Shown one piece after another: positions 8,277-17,202 of a DNA stretch of 64,000 bases. The first letter of the stretch is position 1. Every line of letters starts with the position of its first letter. The stretch is taken from assembly GCF_000691525.1 (NCBI RefSeq), contig NZ_JMDW01000008.1, positions 1 through 64,000 on the forward strand. Direction: 5' to 3'. The notes beneath the pieces are model-generated. The model saw only the letters and a list, made by a program, of their open reading frames with translations, had not been told where the DNA came from and did no database searches. The stretch is from Mycolicibacterium neoaurum ATCC 25795 (GTDB lineage Bacteria > Actinomycetota > Actinomycetes > Mycobacteriales > Mycobacteriaceae). The translations under genes and the position numbers were made by a program.

Positions 8277-9137
8277 CTACAACGAGCGGGACTCGGGTGA
8301 ATTCGGTGCTGCGGTTATCACCAGCCGACCGGTCTTCAGCAGATTGGTGGCCAAGGCGCCTGCCTCACGCACTTCGGTGGACAGGGCCGTACGGGTCTGC
8401 TGGAAGCGGGACACCGGTACCGAGACGCTGAACGAACCGGCAGGTGTACCCGACGGGTCGAAGAACGGGGCGGACACACAGCAGACGTCCTCGGCGAATG
8501 CCTCGATATCCAGTGCGTAGCCGCGGCGCCTGATGGTTTCGAGTTCGTTGGTCAGCTCGTTGAAATCCGAGATCGTGTTGGCGGTCAGCTTCGTCAGCGG
8601 CGTTCCGTCGAACATCGTGGCGACCTGGCTCGCCGGAAGGTGCGCCAGCACGGCCAGACAGGATGCGCGGGCATGCATGTTGCCGACGTAGCCGACATCG
8701 AGGTTCTTGACGGTGAGGGAATGCAGGCCGTGAAGGACCTGTTGCATCAGGATCGTGCCGTGATACCAGCCGCAGACATACGAGGTTTCCCGCGTCTTGT
8801 TGTGCAGTCGGGTGAGTATTGCCGAGATTTCGGGTGCCGGCCCGGTGCGCGCCGAGAGGTGCTTGCCCAGTGTCGACCCGCGTGGACCGATATCGAAGTT
8901 CCCGCCGGGCAGCCTCACCACGTAGCCATCCGCGCGCAGCGTCCGCAACAGGTGGTAACAGGTGCTCTGTTTGATGCCTAGCTGACGTGCCAGTGTTTTC
9001 GGTGTCGCGGTGCCGTTACCTTCTGCCACCGCTTCGAGTACTCCGAGTCCCCGGGCAAGGGTCTGGAGGACCGTCGCTTCGCCTGAGACCGGTTCGGCGG
9101 ATGGGTCTTCGGTGCCACCGGGCTTGCTGACGGTCAT
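8277..9137 (-). CDS. IclR-family transcriptional regulator
   Basis: A 286-residue IclR protein with an N-terminal winged helix (LARGLGVLEAVAEGNGTATPKTLARQLG, then the recognition helix KQSTCYHLLRTL) and a C-terminal GAF-like effector domain starting near residue 105. ATG 9137 overlaps the stop of the M20 peptidase as ATGA; the longer frame to 9467 is rejected. It lies inside the minus-strand operon and is thus likely autoregulated. The best candidate target is the 327-bp divergent region at 10424-10750, which contains a perfect 12-bp palindrome. The effector is probably the pathway substrate or an intermediate. The target is inferred from position only. Confidence 0.92.
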   Translation of the reverse strand: MTVSKPGGTEDPSAEPVSGEATVLQTLARGLGVLEAVAEGNGTATPKTLARQLGIKQSTCYHLLRTLRADGYVVRLPGGNFDIGPRGSTLGKHLSARTGPAPEISAILTRLHNKTRETSYVCGWYHGTILMQQVLHGLHSLTVKNLDVGYVGNMHARASCLAVLAHLPASQVATMFDGTPLTKLTANTISDFNELTNELETIRRRGYALDIEAFAEDVCCVSAPFFDPSGTPAGSFSVSVPVSRFQQTRTALSTEVREAGALATNLLKTGRLVITAAPNSPESRSL

Positions 9138-10423
9138 GAGATCGTCCCGCGCAGATGATGTTCGGCCCACGCCGCCAATGCGTTGGCGAGGATGAGCGCG
9201 GCGTCGACGACGTCGCGCTCTGCGATCCTCTCGTCGGGGCTGTGGGCGTAGCGCATCTCTCCTGGGCCGAACACGGCAGTGGAAACTCCTGCAGCCGTGA
9301 GGATCCCGGCATCGCAACCAGCCGTCATGCCTTCTATCTTGGGAGCGAGTCCGGTGCGCCGTCGACCCTCGTCCAACGCGCGGACCACAGGGTCGGACTC
9401 GGGAGTCTCCCAACTCCGCAAGCCCTCGTTGTCCCATCTGATAACCGGTGGGTTGTTTCGTAGCCATTCGTCACGGGCCACCACACCCTGGACACAGTCG
9501 GTGAGTGCGGCTCGGACATCGCTGACATCTTCACCGGGCATCACTCCGATGCGGCCCGACAGGCTGCCCCTGGCGGGCACGGCGGCCCGCCACCCACCGA
9601 TGTCCACAGTGCCGATGGCGAGTGGGACAGCGCTCGGGAACGGCATGCGCGGATCGGTGAGCCGAGCGGCTCGCTCTGCACCCAGATCCTGCAGTGCACG
9701 GTAGATGTCGATCAGCTTGGGTCCCACGTCGATGCCATGCCAGGGAACGGAGGTGTGTGCGGCCCGGCCGGTCACTTCCACCGTGAAGAACAGCAGTCCG
9801 GAGGCCACGGTGACCACAGCGCCTGCCGTGGGCTCCAAGACGATGGTGCCGAGTCGTTCGGGCATACGCTCCAACGCCGCGGATGTTCCCACGCCCGTGG
9901 TCTCTTCACCCACCACGAGCTCGACGGCCACATTGAACGGCAACTGCACGCCAGCCCGATCCAGTGCATCCAACGCCCACAGCGCTGCGGCGATCCCGCC
10001 CTTGGTGTCCACCGACCCGCGACCGTGCACGCAACCTTCCACGCGTGCTCCGGAGAACGGGTCACGCGACCATTGATCGCCGTCGAGGACGGGCACCACG
10101 TCGATGTGCCCGTTGATGACAACGGTGGGTATGTCCGCGCGGCATCGTTGGTAGTAGCCCACGACGTTGGCGCGTTCCTGCGTCCTGGCCTCGCTGCTAC
10201 TGCGTTCGCCGCGGACGACCCGGGACTCGGCGAGCGGGTGCTTCTCGACCGACCACCCGCGGGATGCGAAGAATGCCGCGTAGAGCTCGGCAACGGTGTC
10301 TTCGTGGCCGGTCACACTCGGCCTTTGCACTGTTCTCGACAGGAAGTCGAGCATGGCGTCCGTCGATTCGCGGATCGAGTCCGAGATTGCTTGCTCGTTA
10401 GTAGATTTCACGAAATCCGTCAT
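9134..10423 (-). CDS. M20-family metallopeptidase (ArgE/DapE/aminoacylase type)
   Basis: This 429-residue zinc amidohydrolase has the usual M20 metal ligands: GHIDVVP (His, Asp), SVDTKGG (bridging Asp), VVGEETTG (catalytic Glu plus ligand Glu) and the C-terminal YAHSPDE histidine. A lid/dimerisation domain lies between about residues 205 and 320. Members cleave N-acyl amino acids, N-carbamoyl compounds or dipeptides. I choose ATG 10423 (MTDFVKST) because the protein from there matches the family start and a GGAG-like site lies about 10 bases upstream; the frame remains open to 10540. It is the first gene of the minus operon. With the amidase of the divergent operon it implies an amide-linked substrate. 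Confidence 0.88.
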   Translation of the reverse strand: MTDFVKSTNEQAISDSIRESTDAMLDFLSRTVQRPSVTGHEDTVAELYAAFFASRGWSVEKHPLAESRVVRGERSSSEARTQERANVVGYYQRCRADIPTVVINGHIDVVPVLDGDQWSRDPFSGARVEGCVHGRGSVDTKGGIAAALWALDALDRAGVQLPFNVAVELVVGEETTGVGTSAALERMPERLGTIVLEPTAGAVVTVASGLLFFTVEVTGRAAHTSVPWHGIDVGPKLIDIYRALQDLGAERAARLTDPRMPFPSAVPLAIGTVDIGGWRAAVPARGSLSGRIGVMPGEDVSDVRAALTDCVQGVVARDEWLRNNPPVIRWDNEGLRSWETPESDPVVRALDEGRRRTGLAPKIEGMTAGCDAGILTAAGVSTAVFGPGEMRYAHSPDERIAERDVVDAALILANALAAWAEHHLRGTIS

Positions 10424-10750
10424 TGCCGATCTTCTCCGTGGTCGCACCGCGCGACATCCCTTGCATCTTGGGGAGCGCACGCCAGATTGATCCAGCATAT
10501 GAGCAGAAGTTTCGACTATTTGAAAGATTGCTACACGCAACCGGTTGAACTGGGTGTTTCCGGTATCGATACCTCGGTGTGAACCAGGTCATAACAAATT
10601 TTTCAGATAGTTGACATCGACTTCCATCTGCTGGTGTTCGCCGCGATGTTGATTCATCTTGAAACGGCCGACGCACGGATCCCCTGCACAAGGGTGAAAC
10701 CGTCGGCGTCTGAACTTGACCTGTGTCGAACACCGAGGAAGAAGGACCCT
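10424..10750. promoter_or_regulatory. Divergent regulatory region between the two catabolic operons
   Basis: This is the only stretch above 300 bp without a gene. It separates the divergently transcribed M20 peptidase and decarboxylase-like genes. It holds a perfect palindrome GGTATCGATACC at 10562-10573, an imperfect dyad TTTCGA-CTAT-TTGAAA at 10510-10525, and an AT-rich segment around 10590-10616 containing a TTGACA (10611-10616) on the plus strand that could be a -35 element. I see no clear matching -10. These dyads are the natural candidates for the IclR regulator of the locus. No RNA gene or riboswitch fold was recognised. Confidence 0.6.
10562..10573. promoter_or_regulatory. Perfect 12-bp palindrome, candidate IclR operator
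   Basis: GGTATCGATACC is exactly self-complementary and lies near the middle of the divergent intergenic region. IclR-family dimers commonly bind short palindromes in such positions. No flanking extension of the symmetry is visible, so assignment to the IclR protein is by location. Confidence 0.45.
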
Positions 10751-11572
10751 GTGTCGTCCATCCCGTCGCCACACCGCTCAAACGCTGATTCCATGACCGC
10801 GAGTGCGATGCCGGCCTTCGCGCCGCTTTTCGTCCCCGGCGTGGAAACTGTTTCGGTCCGCTGGATCTCGGTCGTGTACCGCACGAGCGCGGCGGTCGTC
10901 GACGCGGTGCTCCCGCGTCCGTTGGTCGCCGGAGCCGCGCCCGAGGTCATCATCTGGATCGCCGAGTTCCGCGGTGCGCGTTTCACCGGGGCTGGTGGTG
11001 CCGTGGAATGTCGCCCCGACTACATGCAGGGTGGGATCAATCTGCGCTGTCGCCGCGGAGTGGTCGAGGGTGCCTACGCCGTCGAGACGTTCGTGGAAGG
11101 AATCAACCACGGGATTCTCGGGCGTGAGATGTTCGGCCTTCCCAAGAAGCAGGTCCGCAGCGTCACCCTCGTGGACACGCCGACCGGAGCCGAGTTCGCG
11201 TTTGTCGATGCGCACGGGCAACAGCTACTCCGCGGATCGGCGAGTGCAGGACGAACCGGTGCCGATCGCATCGTCCCCGCGTGGTTCGACACGCAGTACA
11301 CCGCAAAGTTGATACCCAGCGCCGAAGGACCGCACTACGACATCAGCCGGCTGGTCCAGATTCCCTTCCGGCTCGAGGCAGCTGGTCCGCTCCGCACCGG
11401 AGATGCCACCGTCGAGTGGCTCGAATCATCGAGTGACCCTTTGTATCTACTCACACAGTGTGCTGCACCGATCGCCGTGTGGGGGGTGGCGCAGCTCGAT
11501 ATCGACTATGGCACCTATGTGGCTGAACTGGCCCCGTCCGACATCCCTGTCATGGGTTCACCGCGATGGTGA
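10751..11572 (+). CDS. Acetoacetate-decarboxylase-family protein
   Basis: The product from this start is 273 residues. It has the ADC-fold signature GREMFGLPKKQ, matching the segment that carries the Schiff-base lysine of acetoacetate decarboxylase, preceded by EVIIWIAEFRG and YAVETFVEGINH. I choose GTG 10751 because a GGAAGAAGGA purine run lies 5-8 bases upstream; ATG 10793 lacks such a site and the longer frame from 10634 looks unselected. ADC-family members include decarboxylases and also hydratases or cyclases, so decarboxylation is only the default guess. It begins the plus-strand operon and overlaps the MFS gene by 7 bp. Confidence 0.82.
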   Translation: MSSIPSPHRSNADSMTASAMPAFAPLFVPGVETVSVRWISVVYRTSAAVVDAVLPRPLVAGAAPEVIIWIAEFRGARFTGAGGAVECRPDYMQGGINLRCRRGVVEGAYAVETFVEGINHGILGREMFGLPKKQVRSVTLVDTPTGAEFAFVDAHGQQLLRGSASAGRTGADRIVPAWFDTQYTAKLIPSAEGPHYDISRLVQIPFRLEAAGPLRTGDATVEWLESSSDPLYLLTQCAAPIAVWGVAQLDIDYGTYVAELAPSDIPVMGSPRW

Positions 11573-12939
11573 GCAGGCGCAGATCCGATACCGGCACCCA
11601 CGCGGTGGACGCTGTGCAGCCAGGCCTCACGCCCGGACGGCGCAAGGCGATCATCGCGGCCTGCATCGGCAATTTCCTGGAATGGTACGAGTTCGTCCTC
11701 TACGGCTACTTCGCAGGCATCTTCTCGGTGCTGTTCTTCGTCGACGAGGATCCCGCGGTGGCCATGATGCTGACCTTCCTGGTCTTCGGTATCAGCTTTG
11801 TCGTTCGCCCGCTGGGGGGAATCCTCTTCGGGTACATCGGCGACAGGTACGGCCGCAAGGTCACGCTCTCGGCGATCATCCTGACAATCTCGCTGGCGAC
11901 GGCGCTCATGGCAGCGGTACCTCCGTACGCCAGTATCGGGATCGCGGCACCGGCGCTGATCCTGCTGCTGCGGTGCCTGCAGGGCCTCTCGGCCGGCGGC
12001 GAGTGGATGGGTGCCGCCGCCTACGTCGTGGAGTCGGCACCTGCGCACCGTCGCGCGTTCTACGGGAGTTGGCAGACGATCACCATCACCCTCGGCATGT
12101 TCACCGCCGCACTCACATCCCTGATCCTGTCCGCAATGCTCGACGGTGAACAGCTCCTATCCTGGGGCTGGCGAATCCCATTCCTTGCCGCATTACCGCT
12201 GGGCCTGATAGGTCTCTACATGCGGCTACGACTCGAAGAGTCCGCCGAGTTCGGAGAGATGAGCCAGAGTGCGCGGCGCGAGAAATCCCCGTTGCGGCGA
12301 GCCGTCACCGAGAACTGGCGTTCGATCCTGTTGGTGTGCGGCCTGGTGTGCTCACCCACGATGTGCACCTATGTGTTGCTGGTGTTCGGTCCCACCTTTC
12401 TGTCCGGTGAGATCGGCATGGATGCGACAGCGGCAAGCGGAGCTTGTCTCATCGCGATGCTGGCCCTCGCCGTACTCGTCGTGCTGTTTGCTCGGCTCTG
12501 CGATCGCGTCGGTCGCAAACCTTTCGTTCTGTGGGGTGCGGTGCTGGTCGCCGTCACCGCTCCGCTCGGTTTCCTACTGATCCACCAGCGCTCCTTCGTG
12601 GCGGTGATCGCCGGCATGATCCTGATACTCATCGGAGATGCGATGATGCTGGCTCCGCAGCCGGCGCTGTTCTCCGAGCTGTTCCCCACATCGCGCAGAT
12701 ACAGCGGTCTGGCCCTGGGATACAACCTCGGCGTCGTGCTCTTCGGTGGCGCTGGCCCGTTGATCGCCACCGCACTCATCGCGGCCACCGACACCACGTA
12801 TGCACCCGCCATCTATCTGACCGGCGGGGCATTGGTGAGCCTCGTCGCAGCTGTGCTGGTCCCGGAGACGCTCGGCGTATCGCTGCGGACAGGACGGATC
12901 GAATCCGCTAGCGCCCCTCAACCGAAAACACCGGTCTAG
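11566..12939 (+). CDS. MFS transporter, metabolite:H+ symporter (MHS) type
   Basis: A 457-residue, 12-helix carrier. The opening segment IGNFLEWYEFVLYGYFAG and the loop motif GYIGDRYGRKVTL are characteristic of the MHS subfamily (citrate, 2-oxoglutarate, shikimate and proline/betaine symporters). The second-half repeat of the loop motif is LCDRVGRKPF. The ATG overlaps the preceding gene, indicating translational coupling. It probably imports an organic acid or zwitterion that belongs to this pathway, giving the locus two uptake systems (this and the ABC importer). The hydrophilic C-terminus after residue 430 is short. Confidence 0.9.
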   Translation: MVSRRRSDTGTHAVDAVQPGLTPGRRKAIIAACIGNFLEWYEFVLYGYFAGIFSVLFFVDEDPAVAMMLTFLVFGISFVVRPLGGILFGYIGDRYGRKVTLSAIILTISLATALMAAVPPYASIGIAAPALILLLRCLQGLSAGGEWMGAAAYVVESAPAHRRAFYGSWQTITITLGMFTAALTSLILSAMLDGEQLLSWGWRIPFLAALPLGLIGLYMRLRLEESAEFGEMSQSARREKSPLRRAVTENWRSILLVCGLVCSPTMCTYVLLVFGPTFLSGEIGMDATAASGACLIAMLALAVLVVLFARLCDRVGRKPFVLWGAVLVAVTAPLGFLLIHQRSFVAVIAGMILILIGDAMMLAPQPALFSELFPTSRRYSGLALGYNLGVVLFGGAGPLIATALIAATDTTYAPAIYLTGGALVSLVAAVLVPETLGVSLRTGRIESASAPQPKTPV

Positions 12940-12979
12940 TGCCGCCGCAGCCACTTTCGATCCCGAAGTTCGGCACCGA

Positions 12980-13531
12980 GTGACATTCATACCCACCGAA
13001 GAAATGGACGACGCATTGGACTCCGAGAAATGCACAGCGGCACTCCGAGAGCTGTTGGCGGAACGTGAGATCGCACGACTACACGCGCGGTACGCGCACC
13101 TGTGCGACTCGGGCTATCCTGCCGACGAGATCGCCGACCTCTTCGTCGAACAAGGACTCTGGCAATCAGACCCCGGAGGCCGGGTGTTTCGGGGCCGCGA
13201 TCAGATCCGCGACCACTTCAGCACCGCTTCCGCCGGCTACCCATGGGCCTTACACGTCAACGCCCTCTTGCACATCGATGTCTCACCTGACGGGTTGAGC
13301 GCACGAGGCGCGTGGTACCTGCTGATGCCCTGTGTCGACGCGACAGTCGCGGCACCCACCGCCGCCTGGCTGGCGGGACGCTATGACAACACCTTCGTCA
13401 AGACCGACGCCGGATGGCGATATGAACACCTGCACATCAGATTCGGGTTGATGAGCCCCCATTCCGCCGACTGGGCGCAGGAAAGACACGCACTTGCCGG
13501 GACCGCTGCAAGAACTGAGGAGATCGGATGA
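12980..13531 (+). CDS. NTF2/SnoaL-like protein (first of two in the operon)
   Basis: This 183-residue protein has a SnoaL_4-like alpha+beta cone fold: the N-terminal helix EREIARLHARYAHLCDSGY, a LFVEQGLW strand, FRGRDQIRDHF and a central HVNALLHIDV. The layout is like bile-acid dehydratase BaiE and related isomerases, dehydratases or cyclases. Family members often use a His/Asp pair; candidate residues are the conserved Asp in CDSGY and the His of LHVN. Start is GTG 12980, with ATG 13004 as an equally good alternative. It is a distant paralogue of the protein at 17199-17696 and may act on the same or a related substrate. The reaction is unknown. Confidence 0.75.
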   Translation: MTFIPTEEMDDALDSEKCTAALRELLAEREIARLHARYAHLCDSGYPADEIADLFVEQGLWQSDPGGRVFRGRDQIRDHFSTASAGYPWALHVNALLHIDVSPDGLSARGAWYLLMPCVDATVAAPTAAWLAGRYDNTFVKTDAGWRYEHLHIRFGLMSPHSADWAQERHALAGTAARTEEIG

Positions 13532-14646
13532 ACGTCACGCACATGTTGAGGACTGTCACCGCGGGCATCTTGTGCGCACTGCTGGTGGGTGGGTGTCAGT
13601 CACCGCCGCCCACCCAGGCGGGAAATGAGCAGGCCGCGGCGGCTTTGGCCGCGGAGGCTCGGGCCCGGGTGGACGCGGCAAAGGCCTCCGTCGCCGGGGG
13701 CGTCCCAGTCAGCAGTCCGCCTGTGCAATCCGGCAAGTTCGTGATCCTCATTCCGTGTTCGCAGGCATCCGAGGGATGTGCGCAACCGGTGAAGGGTGCG
13801 GCGGAGGCAGCTCGGGAAATCGGCTGGCGAACCCAGATCATCGATGGAAAGGACACCGCCAGCACCCAGAACGCCGCAATACGCCAGGCAATCGCACTCA
13901 AGCCCGATGGCATCATCACCTTTGCCATCAACCCGAGCAGCGTTCAGGGTGCACTCGCCGAAGCCCGAAACCAGGGTATCCCCGTGGTGGCGTCCTCGGC
14001 CACCGCGTCGAACATGGTGGCGTTCTCGGACAATCCCACGCCTGAGGCCTGGCGGCAGAGCGGTTCGCTGCTCGCGGACTACGCCATTTCCGAGACCCGA
14101 GGACAGGTGAAGGCATTGGTTCTGCACGACACGGGATTCGACGTGTTGGACAACCGCCATGCCGGTTTCGTGGAGCAGCTACAAACGTGTTCGACCTGCC
14201 AGATTCTGGAAGATCAGACGTTCACGTTCTCGGATCTGGCCAACTCCGTACCTCGACTGGTGCAGCAGATGGCCCAGCGGCATCCGGATTTCAACACCAT
14301 CTACATCGACTACGACTACGCGGTGCCGACTCTTCTCCAAGGTCTGCGATCGGTGAATGCGCAGGACAAGATCGTGCTGGGGTCCGACGGTACCTCAGCG
14401 GCCATCAAGTTGATCCGCGACAGCGGTGGCCAGACCGCCACAACCGCTTTCGCGCTGGACTGGTTGGGGTGGTCGAGTGTCGATGCACTGAACCGAGTTT
14501 TCGCCGGTGGCGACCCGCAGGAGGCGGCCGGTGCGATTTCGGTCAAGCTGATAGACCACGAAGTGGCACAGGGGATTTCGGGGCTGTGGACCGGGGATAT
14601 GGATTTCCGCGACGGGTATCGGACGATGTGGGGCGCCGAATCGTGA
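13528..14646 (+). CDS. Sugar-type ABC transporter substrate-binding lipoprotein
   Basis: A 372-residue exported binding protein. The signal peptide ends in lipobox LVGGC with Cys23 as the lipidated residue. An Ala-rich linker is followed by a type I periplasmic-binding fold (KFVILIPC, IIDGKDTASTQNAAIRQAIA, KPDGIITFAINP) as in RbsB-like proteins. Four cysteines in the mature part (SEGCAQP, QTCSTCQIL and IPCS) could form disulfides, which is unusual for ribose-type binding proteins. ATGA overlap with the upstream gene. It defines the substrate imported by the next two genes; the ligand need not be a sugar because the operon is otherwise about amide and amino-group chemistry. Confidence 0.9.
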   Translation: MNVTHMLRTVTAGILCALLVGGCQSPPPTQAGNEQAAAALAAEARARVDAAKASVAGGVPVSSPPVQSGKFVILIPCSQASEGCAQPVKGAAEAAREIGWRTQIIDGKDTASTQNAAIRQAIALKPDGIITFAINPSSVQGALAEARNQGIPVVASSATASNMVAFSDNPTPEAWRQSGSLLADYAISETRGQVKALVLHDTGFDVLDNRHAGFVEQLQTCSTCQILEDQTFTFSDLANSVPRLVQQMAQRHPDFNTIYIDYDYAVPTLLQGLRSVNAQDKIVLGSDGTSAAIKLIRDSGGQTATTAFALDWLGWSSVDALNRVFAGGDPQEAAGAISVKLIDHEVAQGISGLWTGDMDFRDGYRTMWGAES

Positions 14647-16154
14647 GCTCGTCGGATGCGGTGGTAAGCCTGCGGGGCATCACGAAGACCTTCGCCGCGC
14701 AGGTGGCGCTCGAGCACATCGGCGTCGACTTCGCGCCGGGTACGGTGCATGCGTTGGCGGGTATGAACGGATCCGGTAAGTCCACGCTGGTCAAAGTCCT
14801 TGCCGGGGTGCACGCCCCCGATGCCGGCACGATCGAGGTGGCTGGCCGGCGGTTCCCAGCACTGACTCCGAAGCTGGCGCACGAGTTGGGTTTCCGTTTC
14901 ATCCACCAAGACCCGGGATTGTTCTCCGATCGGTCGGTGGCAGACAACATCGCGGCGGGTGCTCGCTTCCGACACAGTTCGCGGCTGCGAGTCCGTGACG
15001 GTGCTGAACGCTCGGCGGCTCGTCGGGCCCTGGAAGAACTCGGCGTCACCCATATCGACCCGCGGACGATCATGCGCGACCTCTCGCCGACTGAACGGAC
15101 GATGGTGGCCGTCGCTCGCGCAGTCCAGGACCTCTGGGACAGAATCGACCTCAGGTTGCTCGTGCTCGACGAGCCGACGGCGTCGCTGCCGGAGAAGGAA
15201 GCCACTCGCGTCCAAGAGGTCGTGACCTCGATCGCAGCGAAGGGTGTTGCCGTCGTGTACATCACCCACGATCTGACGACACTGGTCGGTCTTGCCCAGT
15301 ACGTCACGGTACTGCGTGACGGGTGCAAGGTCGGTACCGTCGAATCTCGGTCAATCGACGACCGACAACTGGCCACGATGATGGCCGGCGCCGAACAGGA
15401 ACTGCGTCCGGTGGTCCGTGGCCCCCGATCGACCGAGGTGGTGCTCGACTGTGTCGGATTGTCCGGTGGCCGTGTCGGCGGTATCGACATACAACTCCAT
15501 CGGGGCGAGATTCTGGGCCTGGCGGGGCTGCTCGGTTCGGGCCGCAGCACCACATTGCGGCTGATCGCCGGGGTTCAGGAACGCAGCACCGGCACCGTCG
15601 AATTGGAGGGTGCCGCGGTCGTGGCCGGGCGACCGCGGGCCGCTGTCGAGCGGGGTATCGCGTTGGTTCCCGAGGACCGTCGTGCGCACGCGGCATTCAA
15701 CGGGATGTCGATGGCGGACAACCTGATGATGGCATCGCTGCCGACAGTGGCCTCACCTTTTCGTATCGATCGGCGCGCCGAACGCGACGCTGCAGTGCGC
15801 TTGTTGGCCGACTATGACGTGCGGCCCGCAGACCCGGACAAGCGCTTCTCCTTGTTCAGCGGTGGCAATCAACAGAAGGCGATCATCGCTCGCTGGTCTC
15901 GCACCGCACCGAAGGTGCTGCTGCTCGACGAACCCACTCAAGGCGTCGATGTGCACGCCAGACACCAGATTCACGATGCGATTCGTGCGTTGTCCGACAC
16001 CGGCATGAGTGTGATCGTCGTGTCGTCGGATTTCGCGGAACTCGCCGAGCTCAGTGACCGAATCCTGATCCTGCGCCAAGGCCTGGTGAAGTCCCAGATC
16101 GTCGGAGAACGGGTCGACGAAGAAACCATCCTGCACCTCGCCGGTACCGCCTGA
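14643..16154 (+). CDS. Sugar-type ABC transporter ATP-binding protein (two ABC domains)
   Basis: A 503-residue RbsA-like ATPase with two fused nucleotide-binding domains. The first has Walker A GMNGSGKST and Walker B LLVLDEPTASLP, but a divergent signature LSPTERTMVAVARA. The second has GLLGSGRSTT in place of the P-loop lysine, as is usual in this family, signature FSGGNQQKAIIAR and LLLDEPTQGVDV. Start GTG 14643 overlaps the stop of the binding protein as GTGA; the frame is open to 14187 only by chance. It should energise uptake with the permease that follows. Confidence 0.93.
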   Translation: MSSSDAVVSLRGITKTFAAQVALEHIGVDFAPGTVHALAGMNGSGKSTLVKVLAGVHAPDAGTIEVAGRRFPALTPKLAHELGFRFIHQDPGLFSDRSVADNIAAGARFRHSSRLRVRDGAERSAARRALEELGVTHIDPRTIMRDLSPTERTMVAVARAVQDLWDRIDLRLLVLDEPTASLPEKEATRVQEVVTSIAAKGVAVVYITHDLTTLVGLAQYVTVLRDGCKVGTVESRSIDDRQLATMMAGAEQELRPVVRGPRSTEVVLDCVGLSGGRVGGIDIQLHRGEILGLAGLLGSGRSTTLRLIAGVQERSTGTVELEGAAVVAGRPRAAVERGIALVPEDRRAHAAFNGMSMADNLMMASLPTVASPFRIDRRAERDAAVRLLADYDVRPADPDKRFSLFSGGNQQKAIIARWSRTAPKVLLLDEPTQGVDVHARHQIHDAIRALSDTGMSVIVVSSDFAELAELSDRILILRQGLVKSQIVGERVDEETILHLAGTA

Positions 16155-16173
16155 AAGATTGGAACCAACTCCG

Positions 16174-17202
16174 ATGTCCCTTGATCCCAACCCCACCGAT
16201 GCACCCCCACAACGTCGTCGGCTCCCCGACGAACCCCCCAAGGCAGCGTCGCGACGAATGCATGCCGCACTGGCACCACGGTGGCTGGGGTTTTACGTTC
16301 TGGTCGGGCTCATCATCCTGTTCAGCACGTTGTTGCCCTACACGTTCCCGACGACCGCCAACGCCAGCGCGATTCTCGGCAATGAGTCAGTCGGGATGAT
16401 GCTCGCCATCGCCCTGCTGATTCCGGTGGTAGCCGGACATTTCGATCTCTCGGTGGCCAGCATCCTGACACTGGCGATGATCGCATCCATCGGGCTGTTC
16501 CAGTTCTTCTCGGCTCCGGTCTGGGTGGCGTGTCTCGCGGGGCCTGTCATCGGCGCGGGTATCGGCTTGATCAACGGCTTTTGCGTGGCGTGGCTGAAGA
16601 TCAACTCGCTGGTCGCCACGTTGGCCACCGGCAGTTGCGCGTTGGGCGCGGCATTGTGGTGGACCAATGGTTCGATCTTTGCGGAGAACGTACCTGCCTC
16701 ATTCAGGGCATTGGGTGAACGCGTGCTCGGCATTCCCTTGCCGGTCGTCTACACGCTCGTCGTGTGCATGATCGCGTGGTGGACACTGGAGCGAACCCCG
16801 GTCGGTCGCTATCTGTACGCCATCGGTGACAATCCTGACGCGGCGCGGCTGGTCGGCCTACCCACAGCGGGACTGACGACCGCGTCCTTCGTGGCATCCG
16901 GCACCATCGCCGGAACGGCCGGTGTCATTCAGGCGGCGATACTGGGCTCGGGCAATCCGCAAGTGGGCGCCAGCTTCCTGTTGCCGGCGTTCGCAGCGGT
17001 TTTCCTGGGAGCAACCGTCTTCCATATCGGACGCTACAACGTCGTCGGCACCGTGGTGGCCGTTCTGCTGCTGGCGGTGATGGTCGCCGGTTTGCAGCAG
17101 TTCGGCTTGCCGTTCTATATCGAACCCTTGCTCAAGGGCGCCATCCTGTTGGCGGCAGTGGCATTCACAACCGGTCGATTCTCGGGAAAGGCGCAACAAT
17201 GA
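16174..17202 (+). CDS. Sugar-type ABC transporter permease (RbsC-like)
   Basis: About 342 residues with 8-10 membrane helices. The conserved cytoplasmic coupling segment GRYLYAIGDNPDAARLVGLP is typical for RbsC/XylH permeases, as is the VPVVAGHFDLSV-type loop after the second helix (here IPVVAGHFDLSVAS). ATG 16174 is preferred; a TTG at 16159 would add five residues. It forms the import system with the two preceding genes, and its stop overlaps the second NTF2-like gene (ATGA). Confidence 0.92.
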   Translation: MSLDPNPTDAPPQRRRLPDEPPKAASRRMHAALAPRWLGFYVLVGLIILFSTLLPYTFPTTANASAILGNESVGMMLAIALLIPVVAGHFDLSVASILTLAMIASIGLFQFFSAPVWVACLAGPVIGAGIGLINGFCVAWLKINSLVATLATGSCALGAALWWTNGSIFAENVPASFRALGERVLGIPLPVVYTLVVCMIAWWTLERTPVGRYLYAIGDNPDAARLVGLPTAGLTTASFVASGTIAGTAGVIQAAILGSGNPQVGASFLLPAFAAVFLGATVFHIGRYNVVGTVVAVLLLAVMVAGLQQFGLPFYIEPLLKGAILLAAVAFTTGRFSGKAQQ

